Assembly (NCBI GenBank): GCA_036338025.1
Contig: JAYZDB010000201.1
Span: forward strand, 1 to 43,626
Source of the DNA: JAYZDB01 sp036338025
Lineage (GTDB): Bacteria > Planctomycetota > UBA1135 > UBA2386
Length of the DNA: 43,626 bases
Direction: 5' to 3'
Shown here: in pieces, positions 16,892 to 26,036 of the stretch
Layout: the number at the start of each line of letters is the position of its first letter
Numbering within the stretch: the stretch's first letter is position 1
Notes under the pieces: generated by a model
The model's database searches: none
Told to the model about the DNA's origin: nothing
The model's input: only the letters and a program-made list of their open reading frames with translations
Made by a program: the position numbers and the translations under genes

Positions 16892-17137
16892 TCAGGCGGG
16901 TTGGACGTCCGTGACCATCGGCAGCACCTCTTGCAGGGCGATCTTGATGCCCTGCTGCATGGTGTGGGTAGAGGATGGACAACCGTCGCAGGCCCCCACC
17001 AGGCGCACCCGCACGACCCCCTTGTCGGTCATCTCGACGAACTCAACGTCCCCGCCGTCATCAGCAAAGAACGGCCGCAATTGCTCCAGTACGGCCTCGA
17101 CCCGTTGGCGCACTTCGGTCTCGGACAGGGCTGTCAT
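16892..17137 (-). CDS. NifU C-terminal-like (Nfu) iron-sulfur scaffold protein
   Basis: 81 residues, a single Nfu domain. The cluster-carrying CxxC is Cys50-x2-Cys53 (GACDGCPSS), preceded by the typical helix LEQLRPFFADDGGDVEFVE. Such small proteins carry [4Fe-4S] clusters to target enzymes. It follows the kinase-like gene with an ATGA overlap and converges on thiC, an Fe-S client. A second, longer Nfu protein is encoded at 26037-26585. Confidence 0.93.
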   Translation of the reverse strand: MTALSETEVRQRVEAVLEQLRPFFADDGGDVEFVEMTDKGVVRVRLVGACDGCPSSTHTMQQGIKIALQEVLPMVTDVQPA

Positions 17138-17760
17138 GCGATCGCACCGGTGGGGATTTCGATCGTGATACCGAGACCGGACTCCTTGGCCACGACACGG
17201 GCTTCGGACCCGGCGAAGCTGTCGGAGGCATCGCGGATGGCGTCAGCGAGATCCACTTCGAACGGCAGGCAATCCTTCGGCGGCTCGAGGTTCAATTCCA
17301 CTCCAAGCCCAGCATCCCACCAGGCAGAGACGGTCAGCTTGCCTTCAAACCCGGTCGGCAAAGCGGTACTGAACCGATGCATGGCGGTGACCACCGGCAA
17401 CACCAGGTCACGCCGCCGCACGGCGTAGGTCAGACTCTCCAGGGCCTCATCCCAGGCCACCTGCACCCCCTCCTCCTGCATACGACCCCGCACCAGTTGA
17501 ACCACGTCCCGGAGCAAGGGACCAGCCGCGACCGGCTCGGACGGCAGCTCGGGATCCAGGATCAAGCGGTAGATTTCGACCGCCTCGGTGGCCTCGTGGC
17601 AGGCTGCCATGATGCCGGGTCCAGCCGCCGCCAAATCCCCCGCTCCACCCGCTCCGAGCAGCTGTGCCTGCCCCTGGATCTTGAACAGGGCGTTGCACAT
17701 CCCGTGCAGGAACCCAGGCGACAGGTAATCCAGCAACTCAATCCGGGCCTGCGAGTTCAT
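17134..17760 (-). CDS. Degenerate histidine-kinase-like protein
   Basis: 208 residues from ATG 17760 (an earlier ATG at 17823 is in frame but gives an unrelated Cys/Arg-rich extension). The start LLDYLSPGFLHGMCNALFKIQGQAQLL resembles a dimerisation/H-box helix (split by a His at GFLHGMCNAL), as in sensor kinases of the 'SPGFLHDxxN' type. The second half (LTVSAWWDAGLGVELNLEPP, ending SGLGITIEIPTG) is like a shrunken HATPase fold, but the N, G1 and G2 ATP boxes are not clear. Probably a soluble kinase relative without catalytic ability, or a phosphotransfer protein. Coupled by overlap to nfu. Confidence 0.65.
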   Translation of the reverse strand: MNSQARIELLDYLSPGFLHGMCNALFKIQGQAQLLGAGGAGDLAAAGPGIMAACHEATEAVEIYRLILDPELPSEPVAAGPLLRDVVQLVRGRMQEEGVQVAWDEALESLTYAVRRRDLVLPVVTAMHRFSTALPTGFEGKLTVSAWWDAGLGVELNLEPPKDCLPFEVDLADAIRDASDSFAGSEARVVAKESGLGITIEIPTGAIA

Positions 17761-17913
17761 TGCAGGCCCCGTATCGCATGGCCCCCGGACAGCCGCTCTT
17801 GAATCGGAGAAGACACAGCGCAAAGTCTAGCCAACCGAACAGTTCCAGCCCAGACCCGGAGCCACCACGTGGCGCCGGACGGTGCGATTGCCTCCCATCC
17901 CCAGGATCCTGCG

Positions 17914-19428
17914 ATGCCCGACACCGCCTACCAACGACTCCTGAACCGGGTACGGGGAAACCATCTGCTCGGGGCGACCCGGGCAGTTCTCGACTGGGAT
18001 CAACAGACCATGCTACCGCCAGGCGGGGTCGAGTTCCGCGCCCGGCAACTCAAGCAACTCGCTGAACTCAGCCACCAGAGAGGCACCGCGCCGGAACTGG
18101 CCGAGTTGCTGAGCCTCTGCGAGGACCAGGCCGCCCTGCTCGTTGATCCGACCAGCGATTCGGCCACCAACCTGCGCGAAATCCGCCGCTCCTACGATCG
18201 GGCGACACGTCTGCCACGGGAGCTGGTCGCAGAACTCGCCGAGACCCAAAGCCTGGCCCAGAACACCTGGGCCGAAGCACGCAACCGCGATGACTTCGAG
18301 AGCTTTCGTCCCTGGCTGGAAAAAATGGTCAAGCTGATGCGCGACAAGGCACAGTGCCTGGCGGAACCGGGGCAGGAGGAGTGGGACGCGCTGGCCGATG
18401 ATTTCGAGCCCGGGGTACAAGCCAGCGATCTCCACCGTCTGTTCCGGGATCTGCAGGCCGAGTTGACGCCCCTGCTCGGTGACATTACCAACAACGGCAG
18501 CCCGCCGGCGCGGCGTTTCCACCAACACCCCGCCCCCACCGACGCCCAGGAACGCTGGGTCCGGGCGGTCGCAGAGAGCATGGGATTCGACTTCTCGCGC
18601 GGACGGCTGGATCGCTCAACCCATCCGTTCTGCAGCGGAACGCACCGCGGCGACGTCCGACTCACCACCCGCTTCCACGATGCCTTCGTAGTCGATGCCC
18701 TGGGTTCCACCATGCACGAGGCGGGCCACGGCATCTACGAGCAGGGCCTGCCAGCCGCCCACGTCGGCACGCCACTCGGACAGGCGACTTCACTGGGGAT
18801 CCACGAGAGCCAGAGCCGATTGTGGGAGAACCACGTTGGCCGCTCCGAGGCCTTCTGGACCTTCTGCCGGCCCCTGCTACTCAAGCACCTCGGCGCCGAA
18901 TTCGAGGTCTACAGCGCGGCGGAGATGTACAGCACCGCCAATCTCGTCACCCCCGACTTCATCAGGGTGGAAGCCGACGAAGCCACCTACAACCTGCACG
19001 TCATCGTCCGCTTCGAGTTGGAACTCGCGATGATCCGCGGCGAGTTGGAAGTCGCGGATCTTCCGGGTGCCTGGCGCGAAGCCTACCGCCGGTATCTCGG
19101 CGTCGAAGTTCCTGATGACACCCGTGGCTGTCTCCAGGACGTGCACTGGTCGTGCGGCCTGTTCGGTTACTTCCCGACCTACACCCTCGGCAACATCTAC
19201 GCGGCGCAGTTCTTCGAGTCTGCCCAGGCAGCCCTGCCGGACCTCGATGATCAGGTCGCCAGCGGCAACTTTGCAGCACTGAAACACTGGCTCAACGCGC
19301 ACATCCACGAATCCGGTTCACGCTTCCGCGCTGCAGATCTTTGCGAACGCGTGACCGGTCGCCCCGCGGACATCGCACCTCTGATGCGCCACCTCGAAGG
19401 CAAACTTCGGCCGATCTACCAACTTTGA
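17914..19428 (+). CDS. M32 family metallocarboxypeptidase (carboxypeptidase Taq)
   Basis: 504 residues, the normal length for M32. These cytosolic zinc enzymes release C-terminal residues from peptides. The zinc site HEAGH is His268-His272, and the third ligand comes from HESQSRLWEN (His297-Glu298), both at canonical spacing. VLDWDQQTMLPPGG near the N-terminus, GTHRGDVRLTTRF and the C-terminal GYFPTYTLGNIYAAQFF are further M32 blocks. The start ATG 17914 has AGGA (17902-17905) eight bases upstream; a GTG-initiated extension to 17869 is possible but lacks support. It stands alone, with a 305-base gap behind it. Confidence 0.95.
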   Translation: MPDTAYQRLLNRVRGNHLLGATRAVLDWDQQTMLPPGGVEFRARQLKQLAELSHQRGTAPELAELLSLCEDQAALLVDPTSDSATNLREIRRSYDRATRLPRELVAELAETQSLAQNTWAEARNRDDFESFRPWLEKMVKLMRDKAQCLAEPGQEEWDALADDFEPGVQASDLHRLFRDLQAELTPLLGDITNNGSPPARRFHQHPAPTDAQERWVRAVAESMGFDFSRGRLDRSTHPFCSGTHRGDVRLTTRFHDAFVVDALGSTMHEAGHGIYEQGLPAAHVGTPLGQATSLGIHESQSRLWENHVGRSEAFWTFCRPLLLKHLGAEFEVYSAAEMYSTANLVTPDFIRVEADEATYNLHVIVRFELELAMIRGELEVADLPGAWREAYRRYLGVEVPDDTRGCLQDVHWSCGLFGYFPTYTLGNIYAAQFFESAQAALPDLDDQVASGNFAALKHWLNAHIHESGSRFRAADLCERVTGRPADIAPLMRHLEGKLRPIYQL

Positions 19429-19733
19429 CCGGCTGGCCGCTGCCAATCGCCGACTGTCCCCACCGCCATCCAAGCCGCCGATCCAAAGCTGCACCTTCCG
19501 TCGCAACCCGTAGTAGGGTATACAGTTCAGACAACAATCCCGAGATGACCGCCGACCTGGTCTGGTGACCCAGATACGCAGAGGGGATAGCAGATTCGGG
19601 ACGAGGGTCTTCCAACGTACCTTATACCGACCCAGAACCACGGTCGGCAGAGATCAGGACGGCTCCGGCGACTATCCTGCCGCCTGCTCAGCAATCCCAC
19701 CCGACCGTCCCGACCCAAACAGCCCGCGCCATC
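19429..19733 (+). other. Intergenic region, 305 bases
   Basis: No gene that I can support. A -10-like TATACC (19623-19628) without a convincing -35 may start the exported-protein operon. CCGAC (about 19628-19632) and GTCGG (about 19642-19646) could form a short hairpin right behind it. The rest is featureless GC-rich sequence. Confidence 0.3.
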
Positions 19734-22004
19734 ATGAAACGCACCTGGATCACTGCTGTCCTTGCGCTCGTCTTCGCCGTTGTCGTCCCGGCACAATCCG
19801 CCGAGGAGATCCGTTTCCGCCAAGGCCAGGCCAAGAAGCTCGTCGACCTCGGCTCGCGGGCCCTGAAGAAGGGCTTCCCGAACAAGGCCAAGATCATCTT
19901 CATGATGGTGCTCAACCTCTACGACGAAGATAACGCCGACGCCCACAAGGCACTTGGCCAGAAGAAGTCCGGGACTGCCTGGCTCGATGATCCGAACTTC
20001 AAGTACCCCAGGGTTGACAAGCCCTCGCCAGCAGCCGCTTCCGCGCTGCTGAAGGACACCGCGAAGACCTTCAAGCAGTTGGTCGACGGCCACTCGCGAA
20101 TGGCAAAGAAGTATCTGAAGGCCGGGCAGACCCCGCGGGCTCAGAATCACTATCGGATGATCCTGCGTTTCGCACCCGACAACGAAGAGGCCAGGAAGAA
20201 CCTGGAACTCGTACAGGTCGCTGACGGTCTATCGGGAACCTCGACCGAACAAGAGATCTACAAGCGCGGCCTGCACATCGCGGATGCCGTCAAACTCGAA
20301 GGGTCAAAGGACTACGTCGTCGAGAAACTGCCTGACACCAACCGCAACGCGATCCTCGATGGGGCCAACGTCGAGTACATCAGCGTCAAGTCAGAGCACT
20401 TCATACTGCGTGGTGATTACGAAGAAGCGATCCTCAAGGAAGCTGCCCTGTGGGCAGAGCGCGCCCTGCGGGTCGCGCAGGCTGCTTTCAGTGGTTACGA
20501 CGACATGTTCTTCAGCGATGTTGCGCAGTGGCCCATCAAGGAGTTCTCCTTCTTCCAATCCAAGGACACCTACAAGCAGATCATCCTCGCGCACCAGAGC
20601 AAGATCGGGAACAAGGAGCAGGTTGAGTTCCTGCTCGAATACACCTCCGGAACCACCCTCGGCAACATCGGGGTGTCGGCCACCAACAGCAAGAAGGGTG
20701 CGCTGGACGGGGCTGTCCGTCGGGTAGCCCGGATGTACTCGTCCATGGGACCAGCTGCCTTGAGTGAGGGCATCGGCCACACCTTCGTCGGCTTGCTACT
20801 GCGCAACAACCGCGCTTTCCTGGTCGATCGCAAGAAGCAGATCGGCACCCAAACCGATGAAGATGACATCGCGAAGTTCAGCCCCGACATGGACATGTGG
20901 GAAGAGCTCGCAGTCGAACAGGCCTGGAGCAAGACCACCCTGCCAGCGATCCGCCTGCCGCTGATCACCGCCGACAAGTTCGATGACAACATGCGGATCA
21001 AGTCCTGGTCGTTCTGCCACTACCTGATGTTGCGGGATCCGGCACTGCTTCGGCACCTGAGTCGAACCGGCCGGCTCAAGGACGTCGTCGCCATCGAGAA
21101 AGACTTCACCAAGAAGGCCGGCGTCAGCCTGGCGCAACTGGACAAGGAGTGGAAGGACTTCTTCACCGGCGCAACCCCGGTGATGCGGGCCATCCGCAAG
21201 CGCGAAGATCCGATGCTGTCGGTCAGCAAGGACGTGAAGAAGTGGCTCACCGCGTTCAACAAGGTCCGCACCAAGACCTTCCATTCCGCACCCGTCAACT
21301 GGAGCGCGCGATTTTCGACCCGTTGTCGGCATCACGCAGACTACCTGGCAAACAACAAGCTTGCCGGCCCTGAGCAAGAGCAACGACAGGATCCGCAACT
21401 GCCGGGTTCGACGCACGAAGGCAACATGTTCGCCCAGATGGCAATGGTCAGTTCCAACGCCAGGAATCCCAAGGCCGTCATCGAAGGGTGGATGAACTAT
21501 CCGGGCTACCGGGACCTGTTCTTCGTGAATACCCTGAAGACCATCGGGATCTACTCCGACAAGAAGACCCTGGTGCTCAACGTCGTGCAGGGCCTGATCG
21601 TGCCGCGCACCGGCAACTTCTACCTCTACCCCAAGCACGCGATGACCAAGGTCCCGGTGTCTATCAAGGTCGCAGACCTCGGCCCGGAGATGCTCAAGAT
21701 CCTCAAGCAGCACGGCCATGAAGGACTCAAGGAAGTCGGCTTCCCGATCTCCCTGCATTTTGGCAACAGTGGGCGGATGGGTGAACGCAAGTCATACCGA
21801 TGCAAGGTGATCGCCAACGGTCGTGATGGTATCGAGGGCTTCATCCATATCGCCGACGATGGCAGCCACCGTCGGACTTCGTCGCCCGGCCTGGTGGTGT
21901 TCTATCCGCTCAAGCCGATTCGGAAGGGTTCGACGGTCAAGGTGTCGTGGAGCTTCAAGCGCGGCAAGCGGATCGAGACTGTCGACGCGACCTACTATCA
22001 CTAG
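19734..22004 (+). CDS. Exported TPR / peptidase-MA-like (inactive) / CAP-like protein
   Basis: 756 residues. A Sec signal (MKRTWITAVLALVFAVVVPAQSA) has cleavage expected near residue 22. Two helical TPR-like repeats follow at about 28-70 and 115-165 (NHYRMILRFAPDNEEARKN). A domain at about 205-470 opens with YISVKSEHFILRGD and later has LSEGIGHTFVG (Glu345), the layout of peptidase-MA-like gluzincins, yet the HExxH helix is replaced by AVRRVARMY, so it should be inactive. At about 505-615 a CAP/SCP-like part (FNKVRTKTFHSAPVNWSARF, ADYLANNKL, MFAQMAM) is visible. Probably periplasmic or surface. The next exported gene starts 13 bases downstream. Domain calls are by eye. Confidence 0.75.
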   Translation: MKRTWITAVLALVFAVVVPAQSAEEIRFRQGQAKKLVDLGSRALKKGFPNKAKIIFMMVLNLYDEDNADAHKALGQKKSGTAWLDDPNFKYPRVDKPSPAAASALLKDTAKTFKQLVDGHSRMAKKYLKAGQTPRAQNHYRMILRFAPDNEEARKNLELVQVADGLSGTSTEQEIYKRGLHIADAVKLEGSKDYVVEKLPDTNRNAILDGANVEYISVKSEHFILRGDYEEAILKEAALWAERALRVAQAAFSGYDDMFFSDVAQWPIKEFSFFQSKDTYKQIILAHQSKIGNKEQVEFLLEYTSGTTLGNIGVSATNSKKGALDGAVRRVARMYSSMGPAALSEGIGHTFVGLLLRNNRAFLVDRKKQIGTQTDEDDIAKFSPDMDMWEELAVEQAWSKTTLPAIRLPLITADKFDDNMRIKSWSFCHYLMLRDPALLRHLSRTGRLKDVVAIEKDFTKKAGVSLAQLDKEWKDFFTGATPVMRAIRKREDPMLSVSKDVKKWLTAFNKVRTKTFHSAPVNWSARFSTRCRHHADYLANNKLAGPEQEQRQDPQLPGSTHEGNMFAQMAMVSSNARNPKAVIEGWMNYPGYRDLFFVNTLKTIGIYSDKKTLVLNVVQGLIVPRTGNFYLYPKHAMTKVPVSIKVADLGPEMLKILKQHGHEGLKEVGFPISLHFGNSGRMGERKSYRCKVIANGRDGIEGFIHIADDGSHRRTSSPGLVVFYPLKPIRKGSTVKVSWSFKRGKRIETVDATYYH

Positions 22005-22017
22005 ACTGAAACTCCAG

Positions 22018-22878
22018 ATGAAAGTCTCCAGCTTCCTTATCGCCCTGCTCACCCTGTTCCTCGCCTCCCACCCGGCAGCCCAGATCGATCTGAAGGCGAT
22101 CCAGAAGAACATCGTCCCGGTCCAACTGGCGACCAAGACAGATGACAAGGGACTCCAACAATGGGATGAGTACCACCAGAACTGCCCAGCCTGCAAGACC
22201 AAGAAAATCCTGGAGTGCGGCAACTGCAAACACCTCGAAGAACCAAAACTGTGCCCCGAGTGCAAGACCACCCGCAAAGCACCTTGCCACTACTGTGCTG
22301 GTACCGGCAAGCTCGCCGACCCACTGAAAATCGCGCCCTGTCCGGGCTGTCAGGGGCACTCCGTGTTCATCTGCCATATGTGCGCCAACACCGGCCGGAT
22401 CAAGATTGCCGGAGGCGGCAAGAAGGGCGTGAAGTGCAACGTCTGCAAAGGCAACGGCGGTCGCGCCTGCACCGTGTGCAGCGGCAATCGCCAGATCCAA
22501 TCCTTGTTCAAGGGCAAGGTCGGCAGCACCGATCTCAAGAAACTCCGCAAGACCAGGTCCGCCATCGACAAACTGATCAAGGACGTGGTGAAATTTTCCG
22601 CTGTCGGCCAGAGCCGAATCGACCGCAAGAAATTCGCCGCCCTGTTCAAGAAGGCGAAACCCCACCTGCCGATGACCAAGAAGTTCCTGGCCCAGGTGGA
22701 TCAGCTCTCGAAAGCTCTCGACCAACCCCGGTTCAAGGGCAACGACCGCACCCAGATGGCCAGCATGGACCGTGTTCGGCGCTACCTTCTCCACTACCTC
22801 CTGCACCAGAACCAGGTTCTCGATGCTTGTATCAAACGGGCCGAGTTCAACGCGCAGGCCGTCAAGCCGGGCAAGTAG
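22018..22878 (+). CDS. Exported multi-CxxC protein (DnaJ-type zinc-finger-like, no J domain)
   Basis: 286 residues. Signal peptide MKVSSFLIALLTLFLASHPAAQ. The mature N-terminal half holds eight CxxC pairs: CPAC, CGNC, CPEC, CHYCAGTG, CPGCQG, CHMCANTG, CNVCKGNG and CTVCSG. The last several are close to the CxxCxGxG repeats of the DnaJ central domain, which bind zinc and unfolded protein. The C-terminal 110 residues are helical and Lys-rich with no known fold. No J domain or HPD motif is present, so it cannot recruit a DnaK. Located between two exported proteins, 13 bases after one and 81 before the other, probably one operon. A redox or chaperone role outside the cytosol is inference. Confidence 0.82.
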   Translation: MKVSSFLIALLTLFLASHPAAQIDLKAIQKNIVPVQLATKTDDKGLQQWDEYHQNCPACKTKKILECGNCKHLEEPKLCPECKTTRKAPCHYCAGTGKLADPLKIAPCPGCQGHSVFICHMCANTGRIKIAGGGKKGVKCNVCKGNGGRACTVCSGNRQIQSLFKGKVGSTDLKKLRKTRSAIDKLIKDVVKFSAVGQSRIDRKKFAALFKKAKPHLPMTKKFLAQVDQLSKALDQPRFKGNDRTQMASMDRVRRYLLHYLLHQNQVLDACIKRAEFNAQAVKPGK

Positions 22879-22959
22879 GTCAGCCTGCTCCGCGTGCTCA
22901 TCGTGCCTCGCTACCTCAAATCGCCAGTCACCGCAGGCCGGGAGCCGGTTCGACTCACC

Positions 22960-25956
22960 ATGATCAATGCCATACGGCGGTGCTGCTGGTTCGCTGTGAT
23001 GTCGGCGGCCCTCCTGGGCCCAACCGCGGCCCAGACCCCGTCCAGCGCCCACTCCCTGGTCCGGGTTCCCAACCTGACCAAGGCCGAGCAGGCGAGGTTG
23101 CAGACCGTCAAGCGCCGCGCCCTCGACGCTGTCGGGCCAGCGGTCGTACACGTCATGGTCATGGTCGGCGGCATCCTGCGCATGCAACGCGACAGCACCG
23201 GTGTGGTGGTCACGCCGGACGGCCTGGTACTGACCAACTGGCGCCTGATCCGCGAAATGTCGCCGCGCAACGGCAAGAAGTCACGGCGCTCCTACTCACT
23301 CCAGGTCCGTACTGATAAGGGCGAAGAGCACCCCGCGAGCATCCTGGCCGTAAATCCCGACTACGACCTCGCACTTCTCAGGATCCAACGAAGCGACCGG
23401 GCGAAGATGCCCTACGCGAAACTGGGCGACAGCCACAAGATCCTGGCGGGCGAGACACTGCTGGTCTGCTCCCGACCCAACGAGAAGATCTACGCCAACT
23501 TCATTGGCGGCGCATCGGATTCGCAGGGCGACATCAAGATCGGCGAGCAGCGCATCGCCAAGGATGACATCCTGCTCTCAGACGTGAACATGAGGGTCTT
23601 CTCCGACGGCGCCCCGGTGTTCGACATCGCCGGCCGACTGCTTGCAATCGTCAATTCCGGCAAGGTCCGCGCGCCCCTGGGCAAGGACGCCACCGAGGCA
23701 GACAAGCTAGAACACGAGAAAGGCTACGGTTTCAGCATGCGGGTGCACGTGGCTCAAAGGCTGTTCCCGCAGCACCTCGGGAAACTCAAACCCACGTCCA
23801 TCCAATCGCCGTCGGTGGTCAAGGAGCGCGGCCTGTTATCCACCGGAGTCGCCAGGGTCAAAGATGCAATCGTGTCGGTGCGCCGCGCACGCGTCACCAA
23901 GATGCCGCGGCCGAGCCTGGTAGACCCGTACGGTAAGTTCGCACAGGATCCCTGTGGCTCTGGTGTGCTGGTTCATCGCAAGGGCATCGTGCTGACCAAC
24001 TCACACCTGGTCGGCGAGGGACCCGTATTGGTCACCCTCTTGAACGGCAAGACCTACAAGGGTTCGGTAGTCGCAAACCTGTCCGACAAGAACATCGCAG
24101 TAGTGAAACTCAAGGTGCCGACCAGCACCCGGCTTCCTAGCGTCGAGCTGGCCCGCTCCTCGGCGGGAATCCTCGGGGAACCGGTCGCCGCGGTCGGCAA
24201 TCGCTACGGGCACACACTCGGGGTCAAGATCGGTGTGTTGTCCTCACGCGAACGCAGCGGAGGTATCGGCAAGCAGCACAAGCGATCGATGGGACACCTG
24301 CAAACCGAGGCCAACATCTACCCCGGTAACACCGGCGGAGCACTGATCAACATTCACGGCCGACTGGTAGGGATCAATGACCTGAAGGCTGCGGTCGATC
24401 GTGCAGACCTCGAAAGTGCCGCCGCCCGGGCAGCCGAAAAGAAGGACATGACAATTGGCTTCGCTGTACCGATCGGTTGGATCGTCAACGAACTGCGGAC
24501 ACGACAGCCCACCATCGCCAAGGACCTCAAAGTACCGGACAAACACGCAACAGCTATTTCGTACAAGGATCGCGAGACCGTGGTCTCGAAGATTGTCGCG
24601 GCCCACGCCAACTGCTTCCTGAATGTCTTCGTCAAGACCGAGAAACTGCAGAAGAAAAAGACCGGCCTGCTGGCAGAACTGTTTCCAGAACCAGCCAACG
24701 ACGAGGATTTCCGCCTCCTGGGCCAGGGTTCAGGAGTGATCATCGATCCCTCCGGTCTGGCACTCACCAACTGGCATGTTGTGGATGCGGCGGTCTACCG
24801 GGATGGCTCGACTCGTAAAGACCACAAGGTGTTCGTCAGCTTGTCGAACGGCAAGCGTTACGAAGTCGAAGTGCTCAGCACCTCACGCAACGACGACCTG
24901 GCACTCCTACAGATCAAGAACCCCGAGCAAGACCCTCTGCAAGCCATCCGACTCGGTGACTCGGACGCCCTCAAGGTCGGCGATACCGCGATTGCTGTCG
25001 GCAACCCACATGGATTTGCCAGCTCCGTCACCGTCGGACTCGTGTCAGCCAAGAATCGGGACATCCTGATCAAAGGTCACGCCTTCATGGCCCGCGGCAT
25101 GATCCAGACCGACGCCGCCATCAATCCTGGGACCAGCGGCGGCGCGTTGATCGACCTGAATGGCTACCTGATCGGCATCAACAGCGCCGGCAACAGCATG
25201 GAAGCCAAGGTAGGGTTCGCGATCCCCGTCAACAAGGTCCGCCAACGCTTCAACGATACGCTGCTGGCCTCCGAAAAACTGCGCAGCGTCTACCTCGGCA
25301 TGGCGCTGGATATCAACGAGGCTGGCAAGGTCTTCGTCAAAAAGGTCCACGAATTCGGACCCGCCGTGGACGCCAAGATCCGAGTCGGCGACACCGTCAT
25401 CAAAGCCAAGGGGCAGCCAATCCACAACAAGCTCGAGTTCATCAAGCTGACCCGGGCTGCCGTTCCGGGACGACCATTCCCCGTCGTCGTGTCGCGCGAG
25501 GGCAAGACCAGGAAGTTCGTTCTCATCCCGGTGAGTGAAGCGGCCTGGTTCGTCTTCCGATACGCCGGATTCGCAGTCCGCGAAGTAAATCAGGCATCGC
25601 ACGCGAAACAGCTACAGCAGGCCGGCAGCGCCTCCTATCGCGAACTCACCGGCAACAAAGACGCTGGCTCCGACACCATGAAAAGTGGCCTGGTGGTCAC
25701 CCATGTCCACCCCGAGGCGATCGCCGCAGGAATGGACATCAAGCTCGGCGACATCGTGGTAGGCCTCAAGATGAGGGTAGTAGACATCCAACACGAACAC
25801 GGACGCAGCTACCTGGAGCAGATCACTGGACTCAAAGAGATGCAGGACTTCATTCGCCGCCAGTCGACGGTCAAAGGCCGGCAGATCGAACTCTGGGTCG
25901 CACGCCAAGACCAGGTCATCAAGGCCCAGGTGCTAGCCAAAAAACCCGCGAAATAG
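22960..25956 (+). CDS. Exported protein with three tandem trypsin-like domains and two PDZ domains
   Basis: 998 residues. Start chosen at ATG 22960 because it gives a signal peptide (MINAIRRCCWFAVMSAALLG, cleaved near AAQ); the frame opens earlier at GTG 22894. Three HtrA/DegP-like chymotrypsin-fold domains follow. Domain 1 (about 50-230): TNWRLI has Arg95 for His, Asp136 is kept, and FSDGAP has Asp216 for Ser. Domain 2 (about 300-480): TNSHLV keeps His349, but Asp is Asn378 and GNTGGAL has Thr458 for Ser. Domain 3 (about 570-760): TNWHVV His606, DDLALL Asp646 and GTSGGAL Ser726, an intact triad. Then come two PDZ domains (about 770-870 and 905-985). Only domain 3 should cleave. Confidence 0.9.
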   Translation: MINAIRRCCWFAVMSAALLGPTAAQTPSSAHSLVRVPNLTKAEQARLQTVKRRALDAVGPAVVHVMVMVGGILRMQRDSTGVVVTPDGLVLTNWRLIREMSPRNGKKSRRSYSLQVRTDKGEEHPASILAVNPDYDLALLRIQRSDRAKMPYAKLGDSHKILAGETLLVCSRPNEKIYANFIGGASDSQGDIKIGEQRIAKDDILLSDVNMRVFSDGAPVFDIAGRLLAIVNSGKVRAPLGKDATEADKLEHEKGYGFSMRVHVAQRLFPQHLGKLKPTSIQSPSVVKERGLLSTGVARVKDAIVSVRRARVTKMPRPSLVDPYGKFAQDPCGSGVLVHRKGIVLTNSHLVGEGPVLVTLLNGKTYKGSVVANLSDKNIAVVKLKVPTSTRLPSVELARSSAGILGEPVAAVGNRYGHTLGVKIGVLSSRERSGGIGKQHKRSMGHLQTEANIYPGNTGGALINIHGRLVGINDLKAAVDRADLESAAARAAEKKDMTIGFAVPIGWIVNELRTRQPTIAKDLKVPDKHATAISYKDRETVVSKIVAAHANCFLNVFVKTEKLQKKKTGLLAELFPEPANDEDFRLLGQGSGVIIDPSGLALTNWHVVDAAVYRDGSTRKDHKVFVSLSNGKRYEVEVLSTSRNDDLALLQIKNPEQDPLQAIRLGDSDALKVGDTAIAVGNPHGFASSVTVGLVSAKNRDILIKGHAFMARGMIQTDAAINPGTSGGALIDLNGYLIGINSAGNSMEAKVGFAIPVNKVRQRFNDTLLASEKLRSVYLGMALDINEAGKVFVKKVHEFGPAVDAKIRVGDTVIKAKGQPIHNKLEFIKLTRAAVPGRPFPVVVSREGKTRKFVLIPVSEAAWFVFRYAGFAVREVNQASHAKQLQQAGSASYRELTGNKDAGSDTMKSGLVVTHVHPEAIAAGMDIKLGDIVVGLKMRVVDIQHEHGRSYLEQITGLKEMQDFIRRQSTVKGRQIELWVARQDQVIKAQVLAKKPAK

Positions 25957-26036
25957 CTCTGAATGGCGCCCAAGCGGCGAACTTTGGCCCGCCGGCACTT
26001 GAGCCTTTGCCGTCCGCAGCGTACAGATTACATGCC

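Noticed and set aside
22861..22959. GTG 22894 as the start of the triple-protease gene
   Set aside because: It would put 22 unrelated residues before an otherwise good signal peptide; Met at 22960 fits export better.
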